From an uncultured bacterium (GTDB lineage Bacteria > Cyanobacteriota > Vampirovibrionia > Gastranaerophilales > Gastranaerophilaceae), in assembly GCA_900554095.1 (NCBI GenBank), contig USGC01000007.1, positions 1 through 24,085 on the forward strand: a stretch of DNA of 24,085 nucleotides, given 5' to 3'. The position numbers and the translations under genes are program-made. The notes under the pieces were generated by a model. The model was not told the origin of the DNA. It made no database searches and was given only the letters and a program-made list of their open reading frames with translations. This document shows positions 16,201 through 23,397 of this stretch, in pieces. Within the stretch, counting starts at the first letter, position 1. Each line of letters starts with the position of its first letter.

Positions 16201-17849
16201 ATTCCACTGCTGGTAAGAGTTAGTGCATTTTTAGTATTATATAATTCAGTTTTGGTGCCATTGTTAACGATTTTGCCGCTGACAGTAAACCCGCCGGTGC
16301 CGTTGTTAGTCATTGATAAAACTTTATTATTGTTCGTAATTGTGCCGCCGACAAGAAGTTGTCCTGCATCATTTGTGAAAGTAGCGTTTTCTACTGAATT
16401 TGTAACTTTACCATTAATTTTCATACCGTTAGCGCCGGTGTTAGTAACATTAAGCGTGCCGGTATTTGTAATAGTACCGGTTCTTGTAAGCTCAAATCCA
16501 GTGCCGTTGCTAATGATGTCCATTGTATCATCGGTATTAGATAAATTACCACTGACGGTGAAAGCGCCTGCTTTATTTGTATAAGTAGAATTTCCGTCGA
16601 GATTTTCTATTGAGCCGCTAACATTAATACCGTTCGCACCAGCTTCGTTGGTAACAATTAAATCACCTGTATTTTTGCCTAATCCTGCAAAAGTAATACC
16701 TGTTGCAGCATCTTTATTAAGAATAGTCATGGTGCCTTTATTTTTAAGCACGCCGTTAGCGCCGACTTTTGTTGCCCCGGCAGAGTTTGTGATTGTCAAT
16801 TTGCCGTTAGGGTTAGAAACTTCGCCGTCTATGTTAATTCCGTTTTCAATGCCGGCTTCAACGCCTCCGTATGTTTCACCGTCAATAACATTTGGGGTAA
16901 CTTCTTTTCCTGTATTAGTTATAGTAATATTACTTGCAGAAGCAAAGTTTTTAACTTCTCCGCCTTGAGCTATTTTTGTACCTTTTGCGGAGGTAATTAT
17001 AATATTGCCGTTGCTGTTTGAAAAAGTATTTCCAGTATCCATGTTGTCAACTTTTACAAGGGCGTTGAACAAATCATCTTTTTTAGCTGCATCAAGTATT
17101 AATTTATTTGATTCGTTGCTGCTGTCGCTGCTTACACCTGCATTTACAGAGCCTGTGCTGCCGACAGATACAGTGCTTCCATTCATTTCAACGTTACCTC
17201 GTGCGATAATTTTACCATCGATTTGAATAGGGGCGTTTCCTGTTGTAATAACTGATGAATCCCAAGTTTTATCAGTTTCTCTTGCGAGTGAAAATCCTTC
17301 AGCGTTACGATCTGCTGTGATTAAGCCGCTTTTTAAAGAATCAAATTGCTCTTTAGTAGGAGTGAGAACAGAAAGAGAGCCTACATTTAAAACGCCTGAA
17401 GCCCCGACAACCATGCCTTGCGGAGATACAAATACGAGGTTGCCGTCATTCTTTAATCCGGCACTTACGCCTCTGGTCGCATTAACAATACCTTGAATAT
17501 TAACTTGGCTGTTAACAAAGTTTACAAAAGTGTCGATGTCGCCTGTTATATAGTCATGAGTAATTCCATTGCCGTCAGTCCACTGTTTTTGTTGATACCA
17601 TTGGAAGATGAAGTTCATAATTTCGCCTTCAGAAAGGTGTAATTTTTGAAACTCTTTAAATCCGATTTTGCCGTTAAACATATCCGGTCTGATTTCGTAT
17701 CTGCCTGTTTGGCTGTTAGGCAGAATAGGATTTCCGTTACCATCAGTAATGGTTGACGCAAATACCGGGAAAAATGCAGACTGTTGCAGCACAAATAACG
17801 TTGATAAAATCAACGCTTGCAATTTTCTTTTATTTTTGAATGTTCTCAT
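13224..17849 (-). CDS. Two-partner-secretion hemagglutinin-like exoprotein with C-terminal PilZ domain
   Basis: A 1541-residue protein with GAGGT before the ATG. Residues 1-31 are a signal peptide (cleavage near VFA-S). Residues about 33-165 are a TPS (filamentous-hemagglutinin N-terminal) domain, shown by 'NLVFVSPQGMVVGASGVLNVGSL' at 137-159; this domain leads export through a TpsB porin. Residues about 280-900 are beta-helix rungs of the type 'N.tGa.GL.VSGTVTNn', including three repeats of about 115 residues. C976 and C981 form a CxxxxC pair. Residues 1357-1396 are an Asp/Asn-rich linker. Residues about 1421-1518 match PilZ, the c-di-GMP-binding fold: R1423-QYM-R1427 (RxxxR) and N1450-ISRG-G1455 (NxSxxG). 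A cytoplasmic-ligand domain on an exported protein is odd. No tpsB gene is visible here. It is alone on its transcript. The domain calls are confident, the role is not. Confidence 0.85.
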   Translation of the reverse strand: MRTFKNKRKLQALILSTLFVLQQSAFFPVFASTITDGNGNPILPNSQTGRYEIRPDMFNGKIGFKEFQKLHLSEGEIMNFIFQWYQQKQWTDGNGITHDYITGDIDTFVNFVNSQVNIQGIVNATRGVSAGLKNDGNLVFVSPQGMVVGASGVLNVGSLSVLTPTKEQFDSLKSGLITADRNAEGFSLARETDKTWDSSVITTGNAPIQIDGKIIARGNVEMNGSTVSVGSTGSVNAGVSSDSSNESNKLILDAAKKDDLFNALVKVDNMDTGNTFSNSNGNIIITSAKGTKIAQGGEVKNFASASNITITNTGKEVTPNVIDGETYGGVEAGIENGINIDGEVSNPNGKLTITNSAGATKVGANGVLKNKGTMTILNKDAATGITFAGLGKNTGDLIVTNEAGANGINVSGSIENLDGNSTYTNKAGAFTVSGNLSNTDDTMDIISNGTGFELTRTGTITNTGTLNVTNTGANGMKINGKVTNSVENATFTNDAGQLLVGGTITNNNKVLSMTNNGTGGFTVSGKIVNNGTKTELYNTKNALTLTSSGIIENAAELILDNSGENGMGIAGTITNTNGLVSLNNTNGGITVDGSITNNKGNLNAVNTGAKGITINGTVDNKNGSSTYRNDAGEFLVAGTVSNAGGTLSMTNNGVKDGKGLTVSGTVKNNGTKLSMLNTNGALAVTNTGKVQNTGELDMRNNASGTGIAIAGSVTNSGLMNITNETGANGLSIAGTVTNSAANANITNNTGALNISGEVLNNDEIMTITNNGTGGLEVSGKVTGKGSKLALLNTGGALKVTKTGNITNANELSIINNGKGTGIGIHGTVTNNGNAQITNETGKDGLVITGTVTNNTGDLKINNNTNTLLVDSSGRVNSNGKSVTFENSGTNGLQFKGLVKQTNKGTVNVIAHNSDVIIGDTTDNNNYITSNGTVNIDITDGNLYNYGVAKTLIATTEGADLNVNVVNGAIGKEITGCEGGVCTGIGNDSRDLKLSINTSIDGIITAISSGTGSLANIASLDKDMHVNQIKADGKVILLADVADVTHKGETPYSILNYSKDATKPNIEGKGISIIASGSIGEKENKLTFRQTAGDFNDTAWNNDKFNYKPNAQYGVDMLAIKDINVKGLDNEDGTKSDTNVCAMVSREGSIDAEFSGDTFINEITAKNRIDLVTRGPKIYIENLGKVPTYEATGDYYGDYTNLAPQRVKITALDLGTVDNPNLDADSTIIIKNGQIAGDGLGRPSKDQDLTLVADNSYAGGYHFHEGKDRMPGHSYVEKDTNTNVITNPDGTTDVSIRSQAVRPDDVTDIGEDAGTRNYYYGKDQGDENDNGTGSDQGDDPNYDGKQPDGTDDDNLVVPAPGDDDDDDDGPVNPGDDDDDDDGPVNPGDDDDDNGNNNNNGVTFDDAKQTFKKEYSDNLQIIDKRQYMRFDIADNPNVIEFESTPEVSSIINISRGGVQLAHDKKLKVGDVVPVKIKYGDLDIDANVKVISANDHTAGAEFVDLDLATANKLLYLSLELKDHSENANAKINNKNVTTYVPGQD
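13676..13781 (-). repeat. 39-bp tandem repeat encoding the Asp-rich linker
   Basis: Two full 39-bp copies (13691-13729 and 13730-13768) and a partial third lie in frame and encode PGDDDDDDDGPVN units, so copy changes keep the frame. The flanks are also Asp codons. Such a tract could vary in length between strains and could bind calcium or act as a flexible acidic spacer. Confidence 0.8.
15225..16637 (-). repeat. Beta-helix repeat array with a higher-order period of about 115 residues
   Basis: Within the TPS-PilZ gene, residues about 405-875 are short rungs of about 20-25 residues. They group into larger units starting near residues 474, 610 and 729, with a partial fourth near 843. Units at 610-728 and 729-842 align along their whole length (for example GITINGTVDN against GLSIAGTVTN, and LTVSGTVKNNGTKLSMLNT against LEVSGKVTGKGSKLALLNT). 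This indicates past duplication of about 345-bp blocks. Confidence 0.75.
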
Positions 17850-18195
17850 ATGCGACCTCGCTATTTCATTTGCACATTACACTATTTGTATATAATTTAT
17901 ACCTATATAAACGGTCTGAATTATAAAAAACTGTTACTTTTTCAGAAAAAATTTACAAAATTTCACATTTGATACATCCAGTATTCTAAAGATATATATA
18001 GTATATTTATATGTTATCTAAAATATGAAGAAATGTAAAGTTGAAATTTGCCATTAAAACGCGCTCATAGCAAGGGTTTTAAAAATTACTTAAAAATAAA
18101 TAGCAAATTTTACGCAATTATGTATGAAAAAAATTTTTTAAAAAGGTATAAGAGAAGTATAAAATGCATTTTTTATAATGCAGAAAGGACAAACT
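17850..18195. other. AT-rich divergent intergenic region
   Basis: This 346-base gap separates the start codons of the TPS-PilZ gene (minus) and the LysM-like large gene (plus) and must hold both promoters. Several TATA-like hexamers are present (for example TATAAA at 18158-18163 and TATAAT at 18174-18179 on plus), but none has a clear -35 at the right distance. I see no RNA gene or reading frame of note. Confidence 0.4.
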
Positions 18196-21100
18196 ATGTG
18201 TGCTAATTTTATTCCCGCAGGCATATCAGATGCCAATTGGGCGACATTACCTCCGCGTATGCAGGAAATGTGTAGGCAAGATGCGGATTATGCAGCAAGA
18301 GTTGCCGCAAAGCTAAAAGAAAATCCTTCTGCTTTTAGTAAAACTCAAGGCACAGTTCCTAAAAATTTAGATAAAGGCGTTACACTGGAAAACTCAAGTC
18401 CAAATTTAGAGCATGTCAGATTAACAGGTAATAAAGAGCTGCAAGAAAAAATGGCAGTTCAAAGAGAACAAGTATGGCTTAAAAATCTTAAAAATGATAA
18501 GAAAATGGCTCAGGATATTATAGTTGATACTATTTATAATAAAGAAAAAGCCGAACTTATGGAATATTACCAAAATTTAGCCAAATCTAACCCTGATGCT
18601 GTAAAATTTAAGTTATATGAAGTTCTGGATGATAAAGAAAAAGCTAAGTTTAATGAAGTATATAACAGAATATATGATGAATATTCAAATGACAAAGAGT
18701 TAGCTAAAAAAAGATTCAATGCAGAATATTCAAAGCTGTTCCAAGATCTTCCAATAAAAGAAAACCATGCAATAACCGAAGACGAATTGAAAGCAATAAG
18801 CCATAAAATGGCAATGTATGAAGCTTTGAACATGGGTAATGAGCAGTATGAAAAATTGGCGAAAAGTGTCATTACAGACAGACACTTTATAAAATCTGCT
18901 GTCCATGAAAGAGAAACAAAGGCCCAAATTCAACAGCTTCAAAAAGAAGGCAAAACAGAAGAAGCAAAAGCCTTAGAATCACAGTTGATTGAAGATGTTA
19001 AAGCCGCAAAAGTTCAGGAAGATAAAGAGTTTCAACAAAATATCAAACTTGCTGCAAAACTTTTAGGAAACGCAGATGTCGCAAACGCATTAGCAAAAGA
19101 AAAATTTGACAATACTGTTGTCCATTGGGATAAAAAAGAAAAATATGATAAAAATGACGGTTTTGAACATAATATTTTAAACAATGATTTACGTGAAATG
19201 GTGCAAGAGTTCCCTGAATTCTTCGCAACTGAAGTTGATGCTGAGCAAAGCGATTTTTCAAAAGATGTCATGATTAATGGTCAACTTGTGAAAAAGCATT
19301 ACAAATTCAGTGCTCAAAAGTATAAAGAAGAAATGCTTGCTTTGGCAAACGAGCATGATGTAAAAACAGAAGATGAAAAAGATCCATATTATAAGGCTGA
19401 TTACAATGCAAGTGTCGGTAATCGTGATACATTTACGCGTGATTTGTACGAAAAAATGTATGACAGAAAGCTTGCTGCAATAGATGAGCAGTTGAAAAGT
19501 AAAAGCACTTCACTGGCTGAAAAAGCATACCTTGAACAACAAAGAATTCTTACAAATGAAGCAAGAAACAAATATATGAAAAATCCTACCTGGGGCGGCA
19601 GAAAAGAGGCCGGAAAGGCTTTCAAAACCGCAGGTATAGATGTTACAAAAGATAAGACAGGCTGGATAAGAGCCGGTTCAATAGCTGCTGATCTTGGAAA
19701 AGCCGGTATTGCTGGCGGTGCGCTTGCCCTGGGTTCTGAAGCTGTAAGTTTGCTTAAAAACGGTAAATACAGCGGTGTTGTGAACTGGGCTACAAGTCTA
19801 ACCGTTAAAGCGAGTGAGTTTGGCAAATTAAACTTCAAAGATGTTAAATTTACAAACGGTACAGGCGATGGCTCAACTACAGGTGTCTTGAGTAATGTCA
19901 AAGCCACCGGTACAATCAAAGGCGTTCCGGTAGAATTGACACAAGAAGGCGTAATAATGGATGGTAAACTCGTTGATCCGATTACATTAGGCGACGATGT
20001 TGTCATAGAAAATATTAAATTTGAAACTCAAGTACCAATATCAGCCTCAAAAGACGTAAACTTGACATCAAATGTATGGCAGATGACTGATGACGGTCAG
20101 CTTGTAAAAATTGGTTCACAGACTACTACAGAAACGATTACATTTAATGATTTAGTAAATGTATCAGGTACAACAGATTATAAAGGCTACATCGAACTTA
20201 CAGGTGGACAAGGTCAAACAGTCAGAGTACAGCTGGATGACGTAACTTTAAAAGATATTATAGATGCTCACGGCGAGCTTTCAGACGTCGAAGGCACAGG
20301 TACTTCGACCGGAAAAACTGAAATTGGAAAAGGTACAGCAGAATCAGCTACAGGTACTGTTGATGACAAAGCAGAAATTACAAAAGAAAAATCAGGCGAA
20401 GAACATTACTCCGGTAACAATGCTAAAAACTCAATTAAATGGGCTAACATCGGATGGGGTGCATTGATTGGTATGGTCGGTGCTCTTCCAGGTGCGATTG
20501 TTAAGGCTTCAAAAAAATACGATAAAGGCATTAATCAATTTGATAACGCAAGGATAATCTCAGCAAAACACCGTATGGCTTTAAGAAAAAGCGAACAAGG
20601 CCCATTAAAAGCCTCAACTGATAGACTTTTATCTACAGGTGAAAGACCAGATTTGTCTGATGTTCAAATTGTACCAAAAGAGGTTTACGGGCGCAAAGTC
20701 GAAGGACAAGAAATTAAGTTTAAGTCTTCACCGCACACTGTTAAAAAAGGTGAATATCCGATGGCAATTATCTCAAGCGCATACGGCGTAGCACCAGGCA
20801 CAAAAGAATATAATGAAATTGCCAAGGTTGTCTATGAAGACAGCGGCTATAAACCTGGCCATAACCTTCGAGTTGGTGATAAATTTACATTACGCCACGA
20901 CATCGAAGTTAACGGCAAAATGTACAGCCCGAAAAATAATTACACAGTAGACGCTGGTACTGTTAAAGATAACGGACTTAAAACAGCTAGGCTAAAAAAC
21001 TACGGTATCGAAGGCGGCAAAGGCGGATATACAGTCTATGACTATACTATTATGGGGCTGCCGCCAAGACCTTTAAGAACTTTCAAGAACAAGTCCGATG

Positions 21101-21237
21101 CCGAAGCTTATATGAATAAGCTTAATGAACAAGATAAACAGTCAGGCAAGGTCGCTGTTCCAGAAAAAGATGTCTCAGAGGCAAAAAAAGAAGTCGAAAG
21201 ATTTCTAAAAGGATTAGGCTATAAAGGCACACTATAA
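18196..21237 (+). CDS. Large coiled protein with a LysM-like domain, function unknown
   Basis: A 1013-residue protein. ATG 18196 is preferred over 18178 because AAAGGA lies six bases before it and the upstream ATG overlaps a TATAAT. There is no signal peptide. Residues about 60-480 are highly charged and helical (Lys/Glu-rich, coiled-coil-like). Two Gly/Ala-rich hydrophobic segments lie at about 493-520 and 750-771 and flank a beta-rich, Thr/Gly-rich middle (about 525-740). Residues about 846-900 resemble LysM: 'HTVKKGEYPMAIISSAYGV' and 'PGHNLRVGDKFTL', the usual start and end of the motif with an insertion. The tail (960-1013) is helical. It ends at a strong terminator and appears to be monocistronic. 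I do not recognise a family. The paired hydrophobic hairpin-like segments could insert in a membrane, which is a guess. Confidence 0.8.
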   Translation: MCANFIPAGISDANWATLPPRMQEMCRQDADYAARVAAKLKENPSAFSKTQGTVPKNLDKGVTLENSSPNLEHVRLTGNKELQEKMAVQREQVWLKNLKNDKKMAQDIIVDTIYNKEKAELMEYYQNLAKSNPDAVKFKLYEVLDDKEKAKFNEVYNRIYDEYSNDKELAKKRFNAEYSKLFQDLPIKENHAITEDELKAISHKMAMYEALNMGNEQYEKLAKSVITDRHFIKSAVHERETKAQIQQLQKEGKTEEAKALESQLIEDVKAAKVQEDKEFQQNIKLAAKLLGNADVANALAKEKFDNTVVHWDKKEKYDKNDGFEHNILNNDLREMVQEFPEFFATEVDAEQSDFSKDVMINGQLVKKHYKFSAQKYKEEMLALANEHDVKTEDEKDPYYKADYNASVGNRDTFTRDLYEKMYDRKLAAIDEQLKSKSTSLAEKAYLEQQRILTNEARNKYMKNPTWGGRKEAGKAFKTAGIDVTKDKTGWIRAGSIAADLGKAGIAGGALALGSEAVSLLKNGKYSGVVNWATSLTVKASEFGKLNFKDVKFTNGTGDGSTTGVLSNVKATGTIKGVPVELTQEGVIMDGKLVDPITLGDDVVIENIKFETQVPISASKDVNLTSNVWQMTDDGQLVKIGSQTTTETITFNDLVNVSGTTDYKGYIELTGGQGQTVRVQLDDVTLKDIIDAHGELSDVEGTGTSTGKTEIGKGTAESATGTVDDKAEITKEKSGEEHYSGNNAKNSIKWANIGWGALIGMVGALPGAIVKASKKYDKGINQFDNARIISAKHRMALRKSEQGPLKASTDRLLSTGERPDLSDVQIVPKEVYGRKVEGQEIKFKSSPHTVKKGEYPMAIISSAYGVAPGTKEYNEIAKVVYEDSGYKPGHNLRVGDKFTLRHDIEVNGKMYSPKNNYTVDAGTVKDNGLKTARLKNYGIEGGKGGYTVYDYTIMGLPPRPLRTFKNKSDAEAYMNKLNEQDKQSGKVAVPEKDVSEAKKEVERFLKGLGYKGTL

Positions 21238-21254
21238 TATCGACTGTATAACGA

Positions 21255-21284
21255 AAAAATCCTCAAGATTACTTGAGGATTTTT
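21255..21284 (+). terminator. Rho-independent terminator after the LysM-like large gene
   Basis: Perfect stem AAAAATCCTCAAG (21255-21267) and CTTGAGGATTTTT (21272-21284) with an ATTA loop and a T run, 18 bases after the stop codon. Its symmetry could also allow termination from the other strand. Confidence 0.9.
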
Positions 21285-21333
21285 AATTATATTTCCAAAA
21301 TTTTTAAATAATGTTACAAATTTAAATTATCTA

Positions 21334-21361
21334 TTGAAATTTATAGCCATTTGGGTAAAAT
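21334..21361 (+). promoter_or_regulatory. Promoter of the candidate small RNA
   Basis: TTGAAA (21334-21339) and TAAAAT (21356-21361), each five of six to consensus, with a 16-base spacer. It lies after one terminator and before another, so it defines a short separate transcription unit. Confidence 0.5.
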
Positions 21362-21367
21362 ATTAAA

Positions 21368-21540
21368 TAGGAAATATTATTAAGGAATTTGAAGGCTAAA
21401 TGCGTGATTTTTCAGTTATATTAAGATTTTATATATCACATAAAAGTTTTAATCTCTAATAAAATTTCCAACTCTTATAGAAAAATAAAGAATTCTTTCA
21501 TAGATAATCTAATACCGGCACCTCCTTGCCGGTTTTTTTT
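21368..21540 (+). ncRNA. Candidate small RNA with an anti-Shine-Dalgarno loop
   Basis: Predicted from its own promoter (21334-21361) to a terminator at 21514-21540, about 173 nt, in a gap of almost 390 bases between genes. A terminator at 21255-21284 separates it from the upstream gene, and the DXS-like gene has its own promoter after it, so it is not an obvious leader or tail. The terminator loop reads CCUCCU, complementary to ribosome-binding sites. It also contains a 19-codon frame (21400-21459, ATG with a weak GAAGG four bases upstream), so a small peptide is possible. I match it to no known RNA family. Confidence 0.4.
21514..21540 (+). terminator. Rho-independent terminator with CCTCCT loop
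   Basis: Perfect 7-bp stem ACCGGCA (21514-21520) and TGCCGGT (21527-21533), loop CCTCCT, then an unbroken T run to 21540. The T run is only on the plus strand, so it ends a rightward transcript. Confidence 0.85.
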
Positions 21541-21560
21541 AACAATTTTAACATAACCTC

Positions 21561-21591
21561 TTGACTGATAGCTGCTATCAGGTTTTAAAAT
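21561..21591 (+). promoter_or_regulatory. MerR-like promoter of the DXS-like gene
   Basis: TTGACT (21561-21566) and TAAAAT (21586-21591) are separated by 19 bases, longer than normal. The spacer is filled by the dyad CTGATAG-CTG-CTATCAG (21565-21581). A long spacer with a centred dyad is the design used by MerR-family activators, which twist the DNA to align the two hexamers. No MerR-type gene is in this window. Confidence 0.5.
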
Positions 21592-21624
21592 ATAAAAGTA
21601 AACAATTTGAACAAGGAGATATTT

Positions 21625-23397
21625 ATGATTTTAGAAAAAGTTAACACCCCTGACGATTTAAAAAACATGCCTTTAGAGGAACTTCCGGCGTTGGCTGATG
21701 AAATGAGACAACTTATTATAAAAAAAGTTAACACAATAGGCGGACATTTGGGGCCTAATTTAGGTATTGTTGAAGCAACAATAGCTTTACATTATGTCTT
21801 TGACTCACCGCAGGATAAGATTATATTTGATGTTTCGCACCAATGCTACCCGCATAAAATTCTCACAGAACGGAAGGAAGGATTTCTTAAGCCTGAAAAT
21901 TATCTTAAATTCACGGGTTACACTGCGCCGGAAGAAAGCCGGCATGATATTTTTAAAGTCGGCCACACTTCAACTTCTGTAAGCTTAGCTGTCGGGGCTG
22001 CTAAAGCCAGAGATTTAAAAGGCGAAACCGGTAATGTAATTGCCCTTATCGGAGACGGTTCCCTCAGCGGTGGCGAAGCTTATGAAGGGCTTAATAATGC
22101 CGCGGTTCTAGGCAGCAATATAATTATTCTGATAAACGATAACGACATGTCAATCGCCGAAAACCAAGGCGGACTTTATGACAATCTTAAACTTCTTAGA
22201 GAAACCAACGGGCATGCTGAATGTAACTTCTTTAAATCATTAGGATTTGATTATTATTATGTTGAAGAAGGCAACGACACCGCAAAATTAATCGAAACTT
22301 TTAAAAAAGTAAAAGGCACAAACCATCCGGTTGTTGTACACATGCACACAGTCAAAGGTAAAGGGCTTGCTGTTGCTGAAGAAAACAAAGAAGCATTTCA
22401 CTGGATTTTGCCGGGAACTCTGGACAAAAAAGCCGATGATGCACCAGCGGCTTCAAGCGAAAATTATAATACCTTAACTACAGACTATATTCTCGACAAG
22501 GCCGCCAAAGACAAACGTGTGATTGCGATTTCTCCTGCAACGCCCGGCGCGTATGGATTTACACCTGAATTCAGAAACAAATTGAAAAATCAATACACTG
22601 ATGTTGGTATTGCGGAAGAACACGCTGTTGCATACGCTTCAGCACTTGCAAAATGCGGGGCAAAACCAATTCTTGCAATTCTTAGCTCTTTTGTCCAAAG
22701 AACATACGATCAATTATCTCAGGATTTGTGCTTGAATAATTCTCCGATGACTATGCTTGTGTATTGGGGCGGCTTGTCAAACGGCGATTCTACTCATCTT
22801 GGCTCATTTGATATTTCTTTGATAAGCAATATTCCGAATATTGTTTACCTTGCGCCGACCTGCAAAGAGGAATACCTCAAAATGCTTGACTGGTCTGTAG
22901 AACAAAATCAATATCCGGTTGCAATAAGAGTGCCTTTTGGTGAATTCGTTTCTACAGGTATCGAAGATAACACTGATTATTCAATATTAAACAAGTTTAA
23001 AGTAGTTGAACAAGGCGAAAAAGTTGCAATTTTAGGCCTTGGAAATTTCTTTAAGCTTGGCCGGGAAGTTAAAGACGAACTTAAAAATAAACTTAATATT
23101 GACGCAACACTTATAAACCCGATATTCATGACCGGTATTGACGAAGGGCTGCTTGAGAACTTAAAAAGCAATCACGAATTAGTAATAACACTGGAAGACG
23201 GAATTCTTGACGGCGGTTTTGGCGAGAAGATAGCAAGGTTCTATGGAAATTCAGAAATGAAAGTGCTAAATTTTGGCGGCAAAAAAGAGTTTACAGACAG
23301 AGTGCCGATGGATGTTTTGCTTAACCGTTACCACCTGACAAAGGAACTTATTGTGAGTGATGTTTTGCAAGCGCTGAAGGCGGTATCACATGTATAA
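21625..23397 (+). CDS. Divergent DXS-like thiamine-diphosphate enzyme
   Basis: A 590-residue protein with AAGGAG six bases before ATG 21625 (a TTG at 21607 is unlikely). It has the three transketolase-type parts: an N-terminal TPP domain (H41 in GGHLGPNLG, H72 in FDVSHQCYPHK, GDGSLSGG at 143-150, N171), a Pyr domain with the catalytic Glu at GIAEEHA (E331), R359 and H391, and a C-terminal domain (about 460-590). DXS joins pyruvate and glyceraldehyde-3-phosphate to give deoxyxylulose-5-phosphate for isoprenoids and thiamine. Several sites differ from typical DXS: GPNLG for ASNLG, a TGYTAPEESRHD segment where DXS has a GFPKR-type segment, YWGGLSNGDSTH for the DRAG-type loop, and a shorter length than the usual 620-640. 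It may be a paralogue with another acceptor. It overlaps the next gene by eight bases. Confidence 0.85.
   Translation: MILEKVNTPDDLKNMPLEELPALADEMRQLIIKKVNTIGGHLGPNLGIVEATIALHYVFDSPQDKIIFDVSHQCYPHKILTERKEGFLKPENYLKFTGYTAPEESRHDIFKVGHTSTSVSLAVGAAKARDLKGETGNVIALIGDGSLSGGEAYEGLNNAAVLGSNIIILINDNDMSIAENQGGLYDNLKLLRETNGHAECNFFKSLGFDYYYVEEGNDTAKLIETFKKVKGTNHPVVVHMHTVKGKGLAVAEENKEAFHWILPGTLDKKADDAPAASSENYNTLTTDYILDKAAKDKRVIAISPATPGAYGFTPEFRNKLKNQYTDVGIAEEHAVAYASALAKCGAKPILAILSSFVQRTYDQLSQDLCLNNSPMTMLVYWGGLSNGDSTHLGSFDISLISNIPNIVYLAPTCKEEYLKMLDWSVEQNQYPVAIRVPFGEFVSTGIEDNTDYSILNKFKVVEQGEKVAILGLGNFFKLGREVKDELKNKLNIDATLINPIFMTGIDEGLLENLKSNHELVITLEDGILDGGFGEKIARFYGNSEMKVLNFGGKKEFTDRVPMDVLLNRYHLTKELIVSDVLQALKAVSHV

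Noticed and set aside
15136..16968. Long plus-strand frames opposite the adhesin (for example 15403-15972 and 15991-16584)
   Set aside because: They are the reverse frame of the low-complexity repeats, giving Pro/Val/Leu-rich translations without ribosome sites or domains.
18018..18100. Possible hairpin AAAAC...GTTTT around 18057-18082
   Set aside because: Only a five-base AT-rich stem; likely by chance in this AT-rich gap.
21290..21513. TPP riboswitch before the thiamine-dependent enzyme
   Set aside because: No CUGAGA-type conserved core was found, and the enzyme has a separate promoter after the terminator.
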